Origin: WRHT01 sp031550525
Lineage (GTDB): Bacteria > Desulfobacterota > Desulfovibrionia > Desulfovibrionales > Desulfovibrionaceae
Length of the DNA stretch: 64,000 bases
Direction of reading: 5' to 3'
Assembly (NCBI GenBank): GCA_031550525.1
Contig: JAVBON010000002.1
Location: 1-64,000, forward strand
In this document: positions 7,556 to 15,557 of the stretch, one piece after another
Layout: each line of letters begins with the position of its first letter
Position numbering within the stretch: the first letter of the stretch is position 1
Notes under the pieces: model-generated
Database searches by the model: none
Told to the model about the DNA's origin: nothing
Seen by the model: only the letters and a program-made list of their open reading frames with translations
Made by a program: the position numbers and the translations under genes

Positions 7556-8851
7556 TTACAGCAACCTGTCATCGGTAACGCGCTTGGTTTTGCCAAAGCT
7601 GCGCGGCAGCTCGCCATAACTTACAATATCCAGATCGCAGGATATAAGCAGCTTGGAATGCACGGCTTTGGCCAACTGGGGCTTGAGGGCGGCGGCTTCT
7701 TCGGCGGATATGCTGGTGTTCTGCGCGCACTCCACCTTAAGCAGCATTTTATCGCGCCCGCCGTCGCGGGTGAGCACCAGGTGGTATTCCGAGCCAAGCT
7801 CGCCAAAGGCGTGCAGCACGTCGGCTATCTGGCCGGGGTAAATATTTACGCCCTTAAATATAATCATGTCGTCGGAGCGGCCCAGCAAGTGGTCGTGCCG
7901 GGGCATGCCGCAGCCGCAGGGGCAGTCGCCCGCCAGAGCGCGGCTCAAGTCGCGCGTGCGGTAGCGCACCAGTGGCGCGGCCTCTTTGCGCAAAGAGGTT
8001 ACAACCATCTCGCCCACCTCGCCGGGGCCTACCGGCTCAAGGGTTTCGGGGTTCAAGAATTCTATGATGAACAGGTCGGCCCAGTAGTGCAGCCCATGGT
8101 GGCTGCGGCACTCCAGCGCGGTGCCGGGGCCGTACATTTCCGTCATGCCGCCTATGTCAAAGCTGTGCTCCAGCCCAAGCTGAGCTTCAAAGGTACGGCG
8201 CATCTTGGGGCTGTGGCCTTCGGCCCCGAAAATGGCGCATTTGAGTTTTATTTTGTCGCGCAGGTTGTGGCGCAGCACCTCCTCGCCCATGAGCAGGCCC
8301 ATGGATGCGGTGCAGCCAAGGCAGGTGGCGCCCAAATCGGCCAGCATTTGCAGGTGAATGTCCAAGTTGCCCGCGCCCACGGGTATGGTAAGCGCGCCAA
8401 AAAGCTCCGAGCCAAGCTGAAAACCTGCCCCGGCCGTCCACAGGCCGTAACCAACGGCCACCTGCACGCGGTCTTGCGGCGTTAGCCCGGCCAGCTCGTA
8501 ACAACGGGCCATTTGCAGGGCAAAGGTGTTCACGTCGTTTTGCGTGTAGGCCAAAATTTTGCGTTTGCCGGTGGTGCCCGATGAGGCATGCACGCGCACC
8601 ACGTCTTTTTCCGGCACGGCCAGCAGGGGCAGAGGGTAGCCGGAGCGCAGATCTTCGGTGGTGGTAACGGGCAGCAGGCACAGGTCGTCAAGGCTTTTCA
8701 CGCCCAGCGGGTCTACCCCGGCGGCCTTGAACTTGGCCTGATAATGCGGGGAATTTTTCGCCACGTGCCGCAAGGTCCATTGCAGACCTTTGGTTTGTAT
8801 GGCATTTATTTCATCTGCTGAAATTTTTGGTATAAAACGCTGTTTTTCCAT
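7556..8851 (-). CDS. paaK: Phenylacetate-CoA ligase family protein
   Basis: A 431-residue AMP-forming acyl-CoA synthetase, the normal length for PaaK. The ATP-binding P-loop is HASSGTTGKRKI near residue 90. Other motifs are FGAEGHS, GMTEMYGPG and YRTRDLSR, then the C-terminal lid with RSDDMIIFKGVNIYPGQI. The enzyme activates aryl acids such as phenylacetate to CoA thioesters in the cytoplasm. In sulfate reducers and related anaerobes, homologues often serve aromatic amino acid fermentation with indolepyruvate oxidoreductase. No such partner is in the window, so the substrate is open. It appears monocistronic. Confidence 0.92.
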   Translation of the reverse strand: MEKQRFIPKISADEINAIQTKGLQWTLRHVAKNSPHYQAKFKAAGVDPLGVKSLDDLCLLPVTTTEDLRSGYPLPLLAVPEKDVVRVHASSGTTGKRKILAYTQNDVNTFALQMARCYELAGLTPQDRVQVAVGYGLWTAGAGFQLGSELFGALTIPVGAGNLDIHLQMLADLGATCLGCTASMGLLMGEEVLRHNLRDKIKLKCAIFGAEGHSPKMRRTFEAQLGLEHSFDIGGMTEMYGPGTALECRSHHGLHYWADLFIIEFLNPETLEPVGPGEVGEMVVTSLRKEAAPLVRYRTRDLSRALAGDCPCGCGMPRHDHLLGRSDDMIIFKGVNIYPGQIADVLHAFGELGSEYHLVLTRDGGRDKMLLKVECAQNTSISAEEAAALKPQLAKAVHSKLLISCDLDIVSYGELPRSFGKTKRVTDDRLL

Positions 8852-8923
8852 TTTAAAATCCTAAAGCCCGCGCGGAACGTGGCTTGCCTGCGCGAAAAAA
8901 TTTATATACTAAAAGTTGTTACA

Positions 8924-9115
8924 TAATTCGACTTTTTGTTCTTTGGCAGGTAAGGCGCGCAGATTAGCCGCGCCTTGCGGCTCACCCCTTCTGAGCGCCT
9001 TTGGTGTCCGGTTTCGCAATCCCGCGAGATTGCCGTGCCGGAGCGCGGTGTATTCAAACATACATACGCTTCAGACCGGAGGGCCTCACGCAGTCAAGGG
9101 TCAAAAAGACGATTA
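8924..9115. mobile_element. Divergent MITE-like palindrome, probable family A relative
   Basis: The outer arms TAATTCGACTTTTTG and CAAAAAGACGATTA are inverted. The inner TTGTTCTTTGGCAGGTAAGG and CACGCAGTCAAGGG correspond to the TTGTTCTCTGGCAAGGAAGC and GACGCAGCCAGAGGG blocks of family A. It is longer (about 190 bp) and degenerate. It fills most of the gap between the divergent paaK and purD genes. The small open frame across it (8916-9140) looks spurious. Confidence 0.5.
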
Positions 9116-9220
9116 TAAACGCAAAGACTTGCTAACATGAAACGTGGTGCCCGAAAAGCCCTTAACAGGGCAAATGTCTGTTTTATTTCACGGCTCCTGC
9201 CGTGCGCGCCTGGAGGTCAC

Positions 9221-10519
9221 ATGCGCATATTAATCATAGGATCCGGCGGGCGAGAACACGCCTTAGCCTGGAAGCTTTCGCAAAGCCCTGCGGTTTCACA
9301 AATTTACGTCACTCCCGGCAACGGCGGCACATCCGCCTGGATAAACGCCGGTATAGACGCCGCCGACATTGACGGGCTGATGAAGTACATACGCGAAAAA
9401 CGCATCGATTTTGTGGTGCCTGGCGGGGAAACCTCGCTGGTGCATGGCATTGCAGACGCCTGCCGTGGCGTTGGCGTGCCCTGCTTTGGGCCGGATAGCT
9501 ACGCGGCCCAGCTTGAAGGCTCTAAAATTTTCGCCAAAGAGGTAATGATTGAAGCCGGAGTGCCCACGGCCCGCTACCAGGTGTTTACGGAGTTTTCGCA
9601 GGCGGCGAAATCTGTAAAAAAAGCTGGAGTGCCGGTGGTTATAAAGGCCGACGGCCTGGCTGCCGGCAAAGGCGTGGTGGTGGCGGCCAATAGCGCGGAG
9701 GCAGTGGAAGCGCTGGACAGCATGATGTGCAAAAAAAGCCTTGGCGGGGCCGCCGCGCGCGTGCTGGTTGAAGAAACCCTGCAAGGCGAGGAGGTATCTC
9801 TGCTGGCCTTTTGCGATGGCGAAAAAGCCGTGCCTCTTTCATCGGCTCAAGATCACAAACGCGCCTTTGACGGCGACACTGGCCCCAACACCGGCGGCAT
9901 GGGCGCTTACAGCCCCGCCCCACTACTGCCCGACGACAAGGCGGCTGAGGTGTGCGAGCAGGTAATAACCCCTGTGCTGCGCGTTATGCAAAAGCGCGGC
10001 CACCCCTTTAAGGGTATTTTATACGCCGGGCTCATGTACACCCCAAACGGCCCCATGGTGCTGGAATACAACGTGCGCTTCGGCGACCCAGAGTGCCAGC
10101 CCCTGCTGATGCGGCTGGAAAGCGACCTGCTTAAAATAATGCAGGCCTGCGTTGCCGGCGACCTTGGCAGTGTTGATATAACCTTCAGCCCCAAACACGC
10201 CCTGTGCGTGGTGGTGGCGGCATCTGGCTACCCCGGCGCTTACTCAAAGGGCAACCCGATATACGGCATTGCCGAGGCTGAGGCAGCCTCCAACGGCAAT
10301 GTAATGGTGTTTCATGCCGGAACCCGCAACGACAACGGCCAGACAGTATCCAACGGCGGGCGCGTGCTGGGCGTAACCGGCCTGGGGGCCGACCTGGCCG
10401 AGGCCCAGAAAAACGCCTATGCCGCTGCCGACGCAATAAAAATGCCCAACTCCTTCTTCCGCCGCGATATAGGGGCAAAGGGGCTGAACCATTGCTGGGC
10501 CTGTAGCGGAAAAAAATAA
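9221..10519 (+). CDS. purD: Phosphoribosylamine--glycine ligase (GAR synthetase)
   Basis: A 432-residue ATP-grasp enzyme that joins glycine to 5-phosphoribosylamine, the second step of purine synthesis. The ATG at 9221 follows TGGAGGTCAC, a strong ribosome binding site, and gives the canonical N terminus MRILIIGSGGREHALAWK; the longer frame from 9137 is rejected. Visible motifs are FVVPGGETSLVHG, VIKADGLAAGKGVVVA, PNTGGMGAYSPAP and LEYNVRFGDPECQ, all in the usual places. Length is normal. It stands alone, with a strong terminator about 90 bases past the stop. Confidence 0.95.
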   Translation: MRILIIGSGGREHALAWKLSQSPAVSQIYVTPGNGGTSAWINAGIDAADIDGLMKYIREKRIDFVVPGGETSLVHGIADACRGVGVPCFGPDSYAAQLEGSKIFAKEVMIEAGVPTARYQVFTEFSQAAKSVKKAGVPVVIKADGLAAGKGVVVAANSAEAVEALDSMMCKKSLGGAAARVLVEETLQGEEVSLLAFCDGEKAVPLSSAQDHKRAFDGDTGPNTGGMGAYSPAPLLPDDKAAEVCEQVITPVLRVMQKRGHPFKGILYAGLMYTPNGPMVLEYNVRFGDPECQPLLMRLESDLLKIMQACVAGDLGSVDITFSPKHALCVVVAASGYPGAYSKGNPIYGIAEAEAASNGNVMVFHAGTRNDNGQTVSNGGRVLGVTGLGADLAEAQKNAYAAADAIKMPNSFFRRDIGAKGLNHCWACSGKK

Positions 10520-10611
10520 GTTTAAAGCGCTAAAGGTATAAGTTTGCAGTTGGTTTATGCTCTCTTAGGCTGGAGAAAATAGAAAGATATGGAGGCGTTA
10601 AACGCATCCAC

Positions 10612-10642
10612 AAAAAATAGGGGCTAGCAGCCCCTATTTTTT
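10612..10642. terminator. Bidirectional terminator between purD and the tail-fibre genes
   Basis: A perfect 14-bp stem, AAAAAATAGGGGCT with AGCCCCTATTTTTT, around a 3-base loop. A runs on one side and T runs on the other let it work for purD (plus) and for the convergent phage tail operon (minus). Confidence 0.9.
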
Positions 10643-10776
10643 GTTACACATTCACTGTGAAAGAGTAAATAAGCTCAAAGCATGAACCCGCGCTATTTCC
10701 ATAATTATTTGGCGGCATACTTTTATTTAACAATAGCGGCAAATTCACTAGATACAGTACATCAGTTCAATGGCAT

Positions 10777-12135
10777 TTACCTAGGCTCTCCCAAATAGAC
10801 GCAGGCTAGAGCGCCCCAAGCGCGGGGTTGATTTTTAGCAGCGGTAGGCACTGTACGAGCGGCGTCGATACTTGCTCTGACAAAATTGTAGTTTGTGGTG
10901 CTACCACTTGAAAGTGTACGCGCGTTTTCTATATACGACCTGATTATTCCATATGGGAAACCATCATTATAGGTATAGACGCTCATAGTGCCATAAATAT
11001 TCCGCACAGCATCCCCATGCACACCTCCCACTCCTAGAGCATCGAATCCGGCAGCCTCCGCGTACATGCCGCGCAGGTCGGGCAGGCGCAGGGTTCCGGC
11101 CTCTAAATTCTGCACAAAGTAAGGAGCGCCGCCTATGCCGCCCCAGCCTACAGTGCTGCCGTCGGCCAAGGTGGCCCAGGTGGAGGTGGTCATGGCCTGC
11201 CATTCCGCCTCGGTTTTGCAAAGTTTTTGCCCCTTGGGGGTTTGCAGGTAGGCCCAGGCCTGGGGATAAAGTGTTGCCGCGTTTGCGATAAGCCCGCCCT
11301 GCGCGGGTTGAAAGCCGGGCTTCAAGTCCGGATGCCGGAAGTAATAAAACTCGCAGAGATCGTATTTGTCATTATAAGCGGAACTGCTTGCATATTCGTT
11401 CCAGGTGACGACCTCCGTAACCTCGCCGGTTTGCGTATTTTCAACATCTTCGATTACTGCGCTGCGCACGTACACCGTTTGCGGGGTGGCAGCCGCCCAA
11501 GAGTACTGTGTAACACTGTCGCCCAAATCGTTGGCGATAACGGTAAAATACAGCGGAGGCTGCACCGGAAAATTACGGTTATCCGCATGTTCCGCCACAA
11601 ACAGCTTTTGCGGGCGCAAGGCCGTATCGGCATCCACCCCTGTGTCGGTAAAAACATAATGGCCCAAGGCGGCGCGGGACACCTCCAAGGCCGTGGCCGC
11701 AGTGCCTTGCGCCTCACCGGCGGCGCGTTCCGCCACGCTTGCCTTGGCGTCGGCGCTGGTTGCCAGCGTTTCAGCGCCGGAAGCCTTGGCATTGGCCTCC
11801 GCTGCCAAAGATTTGGCGGTTATAGCCTCGTCCAAAGCCTTATTAGCCACGGCGGCGGCAGCATCGGCCCCGCCCTGCGCGGCAGTGGCGGCGGTTTTGG
11901 CTTCTTGGGCCATGGCTTCGGCATTTTGGGCCGCGCTTGCGGCATTTTCGGCCTGAGCCATGGCGTTTTGGGCAGCGTCCTGGGCGTTTTCGGCCATGTT
12001 TCCCGCAGCCTGGCTGCTTGCGACGGCAAACTCGCTCAGGCCGCCTATTTCGTTAATGGCCTGTCTGGTTTGGGTTTCAAAGGATTGGCCGGATAAGGGG
12101 CCGGAGGTTGGGGTATATTGAAAGTTATAGGGCAT
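10777..12135 (-). CDS. Phage tail fibre protein, paralogue 3
   Basis: A 452-residue tail fibre, last gene of the tail operon. Residues 1-35 are a baseplate-attachment head (MPYNFQYTPTSGPLSGQSFE). Residues about 45-150 form an Ala-rich heptad shaft. Then follows a conserved domain (GHYVFTDTGVDAD to WAYLQTPKGQKLCK) and a collar-like region with RLPDLRGMYAEAAGFDALG. The receptor-binding tip (about 375-435) is variable, and the end RAWGALACVYLGEPR is conserved. Shaft and middle are nearly identical in DNA to the other two paralogues, whereas the tips differ. It should determine host binding of the particle. Opposite-strand frames are shadows of the Ala/Gln-rich shaft. Confidence 0.85.
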   Translation of the reverse strand: MPYNFQYTPTSGPLSGQSFETQTRQAINEIGGLSEFAVASSQAAGNMAENAQDAAQNAMAQAENAASAAQNAEAMAQEAKTAATAAQGGADAAAAVANKALDEAITAKSLAAEANAKASGAETLATSADAKASVAERAAGEAQGTAATALEVSRAALGHYVFTDTGVDADTALRPQKLFVAEHADNRNFPVQPPLYFTVIANDLGDSVTQYSWAAATPQTVYVRSAVIEDVENTQTGEVTEVVTWNEYASSSAYNDKYDLCEFYYFRHPDLKPGFQPAQGGLIANAATLYPQAWAYLQTPKGQKLCKTEAEWQAMTTSTWATLADGSTVGWGGIGGAPYFVQNLEAGTLRLPDLRGMYAEAAGFDALGVGGVHGDAVRNIYGTMSVYTYNDGFPYGIIRSYIENARTLSSGSTTNYNFVRASIDAARTVPTAAKNQPRAWGALACVYLGEPR

Positions 12136-12289
12136 GGTAACTCCATATGCTGTGCATGGTATCTTTAAGCGCCTGAAGCATTCTCAGGCACAGGGCGGAT
12201 AAAGGCTGGAGAGGTTTAAGATGCGCTTGGCAGGTAAATTGTTAAGCTTGGTGGCCAAGGCAGGAATATAAGCTGTAAGCTAAAAAGCG

Positions 12290-12314
12290 TTAGCGGGCCG
12301 CGTCAGGTTGCCTT
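12290..12314 (-). pseudogene. Remnant 3' end of a tail fibre assembly gene
   Basis: The last few codons (Ala-Ala-Arg-stop, TAA at 12290-12292) match the end of the tail fibre assembly gene at 13974-14537. The 150 bases downstream match the spacer after that gene. This shows that an assembly-gene plus fibre-gene module was duplicated and that this copy of the assembly gene was then deleted down to its tail. Confidence 0.65.
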
Positions 12315-12323
12315 CCCCTGTGT

Positions 12324-13667
12324 TTACCTAGGTACTCCCAAATAGACGCAGGCCAGAGCTCCCCAGGCTCTCGGTTGGTTTTTATTGGCAACGGGCACCA
12401 CGCGGGAAGTGTCAAAAAGCAGCCTATGCCCTTGATACTGAGTGCCTGGTTGGTACGCGGCGGTTCCGGGCGATACATAAAAAGCGTTATCTGGAGCTAC
12501 ACAGGGCACGTTCAGAATATCCCCGACAATATTGCGCATCCCATCCCCATGCACCCCTCCCACTCCCAGAGCATCGAATCCGGCAGCTTCGGCGTACATG
12601 CCGCGCAGGTCGGGCAGGCGCAAGGTTCCGGCATTCAGGTCTTGCACATAATATGACGCGCCGCCTATGCCGCCCCAGCCTACAGTGCTGCCGTCGGCCA
12701 AGGTGGCCCAGGTGGCGGTGGTCATGGCCTGCCATTCCGCTTCGGTTTTACAGAGCAGTTGCCCATCAGCGGTTTGCAAGTAGGCCCAAGCCTCGGGGTA
12801 AAGCGTTGCCGCGTTTGCGATAAGTTCACCCTGAGCCAACCGAAAGCCAGGCTTGAGAACAGGATGCCGGAAGTAGTAAAACTCGCAGAGATCGTATTTG
12901 TGATGGTAAGCAGCGGTGTTTGAATATTCGTTCCAGGTGGCTACCTCCGTAACCTCGCCGGTTTGCGTATTTTCAACTTCTTCGATTACAGCGCTGCGCA
13001 CGTACACCGTTTGCGGGGTGGCAGCCGCCCAAGAGTATTGCGTGACGCTGTCGCCAAGGTTGTTGGCAATAACGGTAAAATACAGCGGAGGCTGCACCGG
13101 AAAGTTGCGGTTATCCGCATGTTCCGCCACAAACAGCTTTTGTGGGCGCAAGGCCGCATCGGCATCCACCCCTGTGTCGGTAAAAACATAATGGCCCAAG
13201 GCGGCGCGGGACACCTCCAAGGCCGTGGCCGCCGTGCCTTGCGCCTCACCGGCGGCGCGTTCCGCCACGCTTGCCTTGGCGTCGGCGCTGGTTGCCAGCG
13301 TTTCAGCGCCGGAAGCCTTGCTTTCAGCCTGCGCTGCCAGAGATTTGGCGGTTATCGCCTCGTCCAGGGCTTCATTCGCCACGGCGGCGGCAGCATCGAC
13401 CCCGCCCTGCGCGGCAGTGGCGGCGGCTTTGGCTTCTTGGGCCATGGCTTCGGCATTTTGGGCCGCGCTTGCGGCGTTTTCGGCCTGGGCCACGGCGTTT
13501 TGGGCAGCGGCCTGGGCGTTTTCGGCCACGTTTTCCGCAGCCTGGCCGCTTGCGATGGCAAACTCGCTCAGGCCGCCTATTTCGTTAATGGCCTGTCTGG
13601 TTTGGGTTTCAAAGGATTGGCCGGATAAGGGGCCGGAGGTTGGGGTATATTGAAAGTTATAGGGCAT
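12324..13667 (-). CDS. Phage tail fibre protein, paralogue 2
   Basis: A 447-residue tail fibre with the same head (MPYNFQYTPTSGPLSGQSFE) as paralogue 3, the same Ala-rich coiled shaft and conserved middle domain, and its own tip between FDALGVGGVHGDGMRN and NQPRAWGALACVYLG. The tip contains AFYVSPGTAAYQPGTQYQGH, absent from the others. The stretch HKYDLCEFYYFRHPVLKPGF is shared with paralogue 1 rather than 3, so the genes are mosaics. It starts 306 bases after the assembly gene; that spacer contains a MITE-like insertion. Confidence 0.85.
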   Translation of the reverse strand: MPYNFQYTPTSGPLSGQSFETQTRQAINEIGGLSEFAIASGQAAENVAENAQAAAQNAVAQAENAASAAQNAEAMAQEAKAAATAAQGGVDAAAAVANEALDEAITAKSLAAQAESKASGAETLATSADAKASVAERAAGEAQGTAATALEVSRAALGHYVFTDTGVDADAALRPQKLFVAEHADNRNFPVQPPLYFTVIANNLGDSVTQYSWAAATPQTVYVRSAVIEEVENTQTGEVTEVATWNEYSNTAAYHHKYDLCEFYYFRHPVLKPGFRLAQGELIANAATLYPEAWAYLQTADGQLLCKTEAEWQAMTTATWATLADGSTVGWGGIGGASYYVQDLNAGTLRLPDLRGMYAEAAGFDALGVGGVHGDGMRNIVGDILNVPCVAPDNAFYVSPGTAAYQPGTQYQGHRLLFDTSRVVPVANKNQPRAWGALACVYLGVPR

Positions 13668-13825
13668 GGTAACTCCATGTGCTGTGTATGATATATTTAA
13701 GCGCCTGAAGCATTGTCAGGCACAGGGCGGATAAAGGCGAGAGAGGTTTAAGACGCGCTTGGCAGGTAAATTGTAATGCTTGCGTGGTAAAGGCGGGAAT
13801 ATAAGCTGTAAGCTAAAAAGCGTTA

Positions 13826-13974
13826 GGGGCTGTTTCTAAAAAGATGGATTTTGTTCCATGGCAAGGAAAGCGCCTATTTTTGTCCAGGGATAGTACCCTG
13901 ATGGTACAGCCCTGGACAAAAATAGGCGCTTGACACAGTCCAGGGGGCAAAAGACGCTTTTTAGAAACAGCCCC
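13826..13974. mobile_element. TA-flanked MITE-like element, family A, copy 2
   Basis: A 149-bp palindrome with terminal inverted repeats GGGGCTGTTTCTAAAAAG and CTTTTTAGAAACAGCCCC, flanked by TA (13824-13825, 13975-13976). The unfilled equivalent of this site survives at about 12280-12300, where GCGTTAGCGGGC is uninterrupted. Insertion with TA duplication is therefore seen directly. Internal ATTTTGTTC and GGCAAGGA blocks link it to the elements at 5600 and 17103. It forms the TAG stop of the tail fibre assembly gene. Confidence 0.85.
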
Positions 13975-14537
13975 TAGCGGGCCGCGCCTGACGGGCTTGT
14001 TTCCGGCCAAACCAAGGGCACGGCGGCTTCAAGCCCGGCTTCAAAGTCCGCCCAGTCGGCAATAACCGCGCGGCTGTCCAGCATGGCGTTGATGCGGGCA
14101 TTGGCCCATTCCCAGGTGTTGTCGCGGGCGTCCGCCGCATACTGCCCTTCCGCCTTGTAAACAGAATTTTTACTGAGCGCGTATGATACGGCGGCGGCAA
14201 TGCCATCGTATCCTCCTGTTTTTGCAAAGGCATCCAGCCTATTTTGAATTTTGGCCGTAAAAGCCTGTATCTGCTCTTGCAACGCTGGCGGCGGCGGGGT
14301 ATCGCTCCACCCTTCCGGCAGTGGGCCGTATTCCTTTATTGTGAACGGCTGGCCATCGACGTAACCCTCTTTGCCCTTGTGGTTTTCCACCTGTACCCAC
14401 ACTTTGCCGTTCCAGCGCGGCATCCGCCCTTTTTGGGCCTTGGGGGCCACATAAGTGGCATTGTTGGGCAGCAGCCCGTAATCTTCAACCGTACCAGCAA
14501 AATAACCGGACATATCATATTGGTAAGCTATGGACAT
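13974..14537 (-). CDS. Tail fibre assembly protein (chaperone)
   Basis: A 187-residue protein with the layout of phage tail fibre assembly chaperones. An N-terminal domain carries a variable beta region (MSIAYQYDMSGYFAGTVEDY, GRMPRWNGKVWVQVE) and a Pro-rich linker. The C-terminal helical segment carries WEWANARINAMLDSR and LVWPETSPSG. These chaperones help fold and trimerise the fibres. AAGGAG precedes the ATG at 14537. It lies between fibre paralogues 1 and 2. The stop TAG is supplied by the junction with the element at 13826-13974; the duplicated remnant at 12290 has TAA. Confidence 0.82.
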   Translation of the reverse strand: MSIAYQYDMSGYFAGTVEDYGLLPNNATYVAPKAQKGRMPRWNGKVWVQVENHKGKEGYVDGQPFTIKEYGPLPEGWSDTPPPPALQEQIQAFTAKIQNRLDAFAKTGGYDGIAAAVSYALSKNSVYKAEGQYAADARDNTWEWANARINAMLDSRAVIADWADFEAGLEAAVPLVWPETSPSGAAR

Positions 14538-14667
14538 TTTTTAACTCCTTTTAGGTTTTGTGCGCCTTGCGGGGTGGGAGGGGTGCATGGATAGTTGAAA
14601 TCTAACGCTTTCACATAAAAGCTCTTTATTTTCTTCAGTATATTATCTAATCTGGAGATATAAGCTT

Positions 14668-15402
14668 ATGATTGAGGATAATATGCGTAAAAAACTGTGT
14701 ATCGATATGATTTTGAGCCTTGGCATAGCTTGTCGCCCAGCAGAACAACTAAAAGTCAATAAGTTACGTTTTCTATCATCACCATTAGACTGGATGATGT
14801 TTTATAGCTTGGAAACAGCTGCCTATCTATTTAGGACAAAATTCGAAACATTTTTTCAAACTAAAGAAATAATTCCAGATAATCTTAATCATATTCATGT
14901 TAAAGATGTTGTTAACAAAATAAACTCAATACATCATTTTCCTTTAGATAAAGATATTGAATATTTTTATAATACAACATTTAGACCACTAATGCTTCGT
15001 CGTTTTAAGTCTATAAATTGGTTCATAAAACATTCTAAACATATTGCTTTTATATTTAATAGACAAGAAGATACACAAACTATCATAAAGGCTTTAAACA
15101 AGTTCGGTGAAATATATCCGAAATGTCATATTACTTTTATTAATATACGTTCAGGTGCTAAACCAAAAACACATGAAATATGTAAACTAAAAATATCAGC
15201 ACAGCTTAATTTTGAGGAGCATTATATAGATGATACTAATAAAGACGGGGATCACACCACAGGAAATACTAATTGGTGGGTTGGAAATGAGCAAATGTGG
15301 CACGAAATACTCTCCAACATAAAACTGTCCTACCGCTCTAAAATTCTTCTTTATTTTTACAAGATACAAAAAAAATATATCTATGGCCAAATTATAGACT
15401 GA
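14668..15402 (+). CDS. DUF1796-like putative cysteine peptidase, cargo gene in tail locus
   Basis: A 244-residue protein on the strand opposite to the surrounding tail genes. The N-terminal motif DMILSLGIACRPAEQLK, then LRFLSSPLDWMMFYSLETAA, resembles DUF1796 proteins (SLG-x-x-C, SP-x-DW), a family proposed to be papain-like. The Cys in ACRPA is the candidate nucleophile. There is no signal peptide or membrane segment. A GGAG lies 10 bases before ATG. The DNA is strikingly AT-rich compared with the fibre genes on both sides, a sign of separate acquisition. It is probably a lysogenic-conversion (moron) gene. Family assignment rests on motif memory and activity is unproven. Confidence 0.6.
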   Translation: MIEDNMRKKLCIDMILSLGIACRPAEQLKVNKLRFLSSPLDWMMFYSLETAAYLFRTKFETFFQTKEIIPDNLNHIHVKDVVNKINSIHHFPLDKDIEYFYNTTFRPLMLRRFKSINWFIKHSKHIAFIFNRQEDTQTIIKALNKFGEIYPKCHITFINIRSGAKPKTHEICKLKISAQLNFEEHYIDDTNKDGDHTTGNTNWWVGNEQMWHEILSNIKLSYRSKILLYFYKIQKKYIYGQIID

Positions 15403-15557
15403 AGTGCTAAAAACAAAATTAAGTTCTACTTCAGAACCTAGACCGAAGAAGGCAATATTTTCAAAGTGTTTTCTCGGGTTTCATTATCTGTTTCAAATTC
15501 AGTTCGAGTTGCTCTGTGGAAACGTGCCCGTACGGTCAACCACTTAACTCAAGTTCT

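Noticed and set aside
8916..9140. 74-codon frame between paaK and purD
   Set aside because: Lies inside a palindromic repeat and lacks a ribosome binding site.
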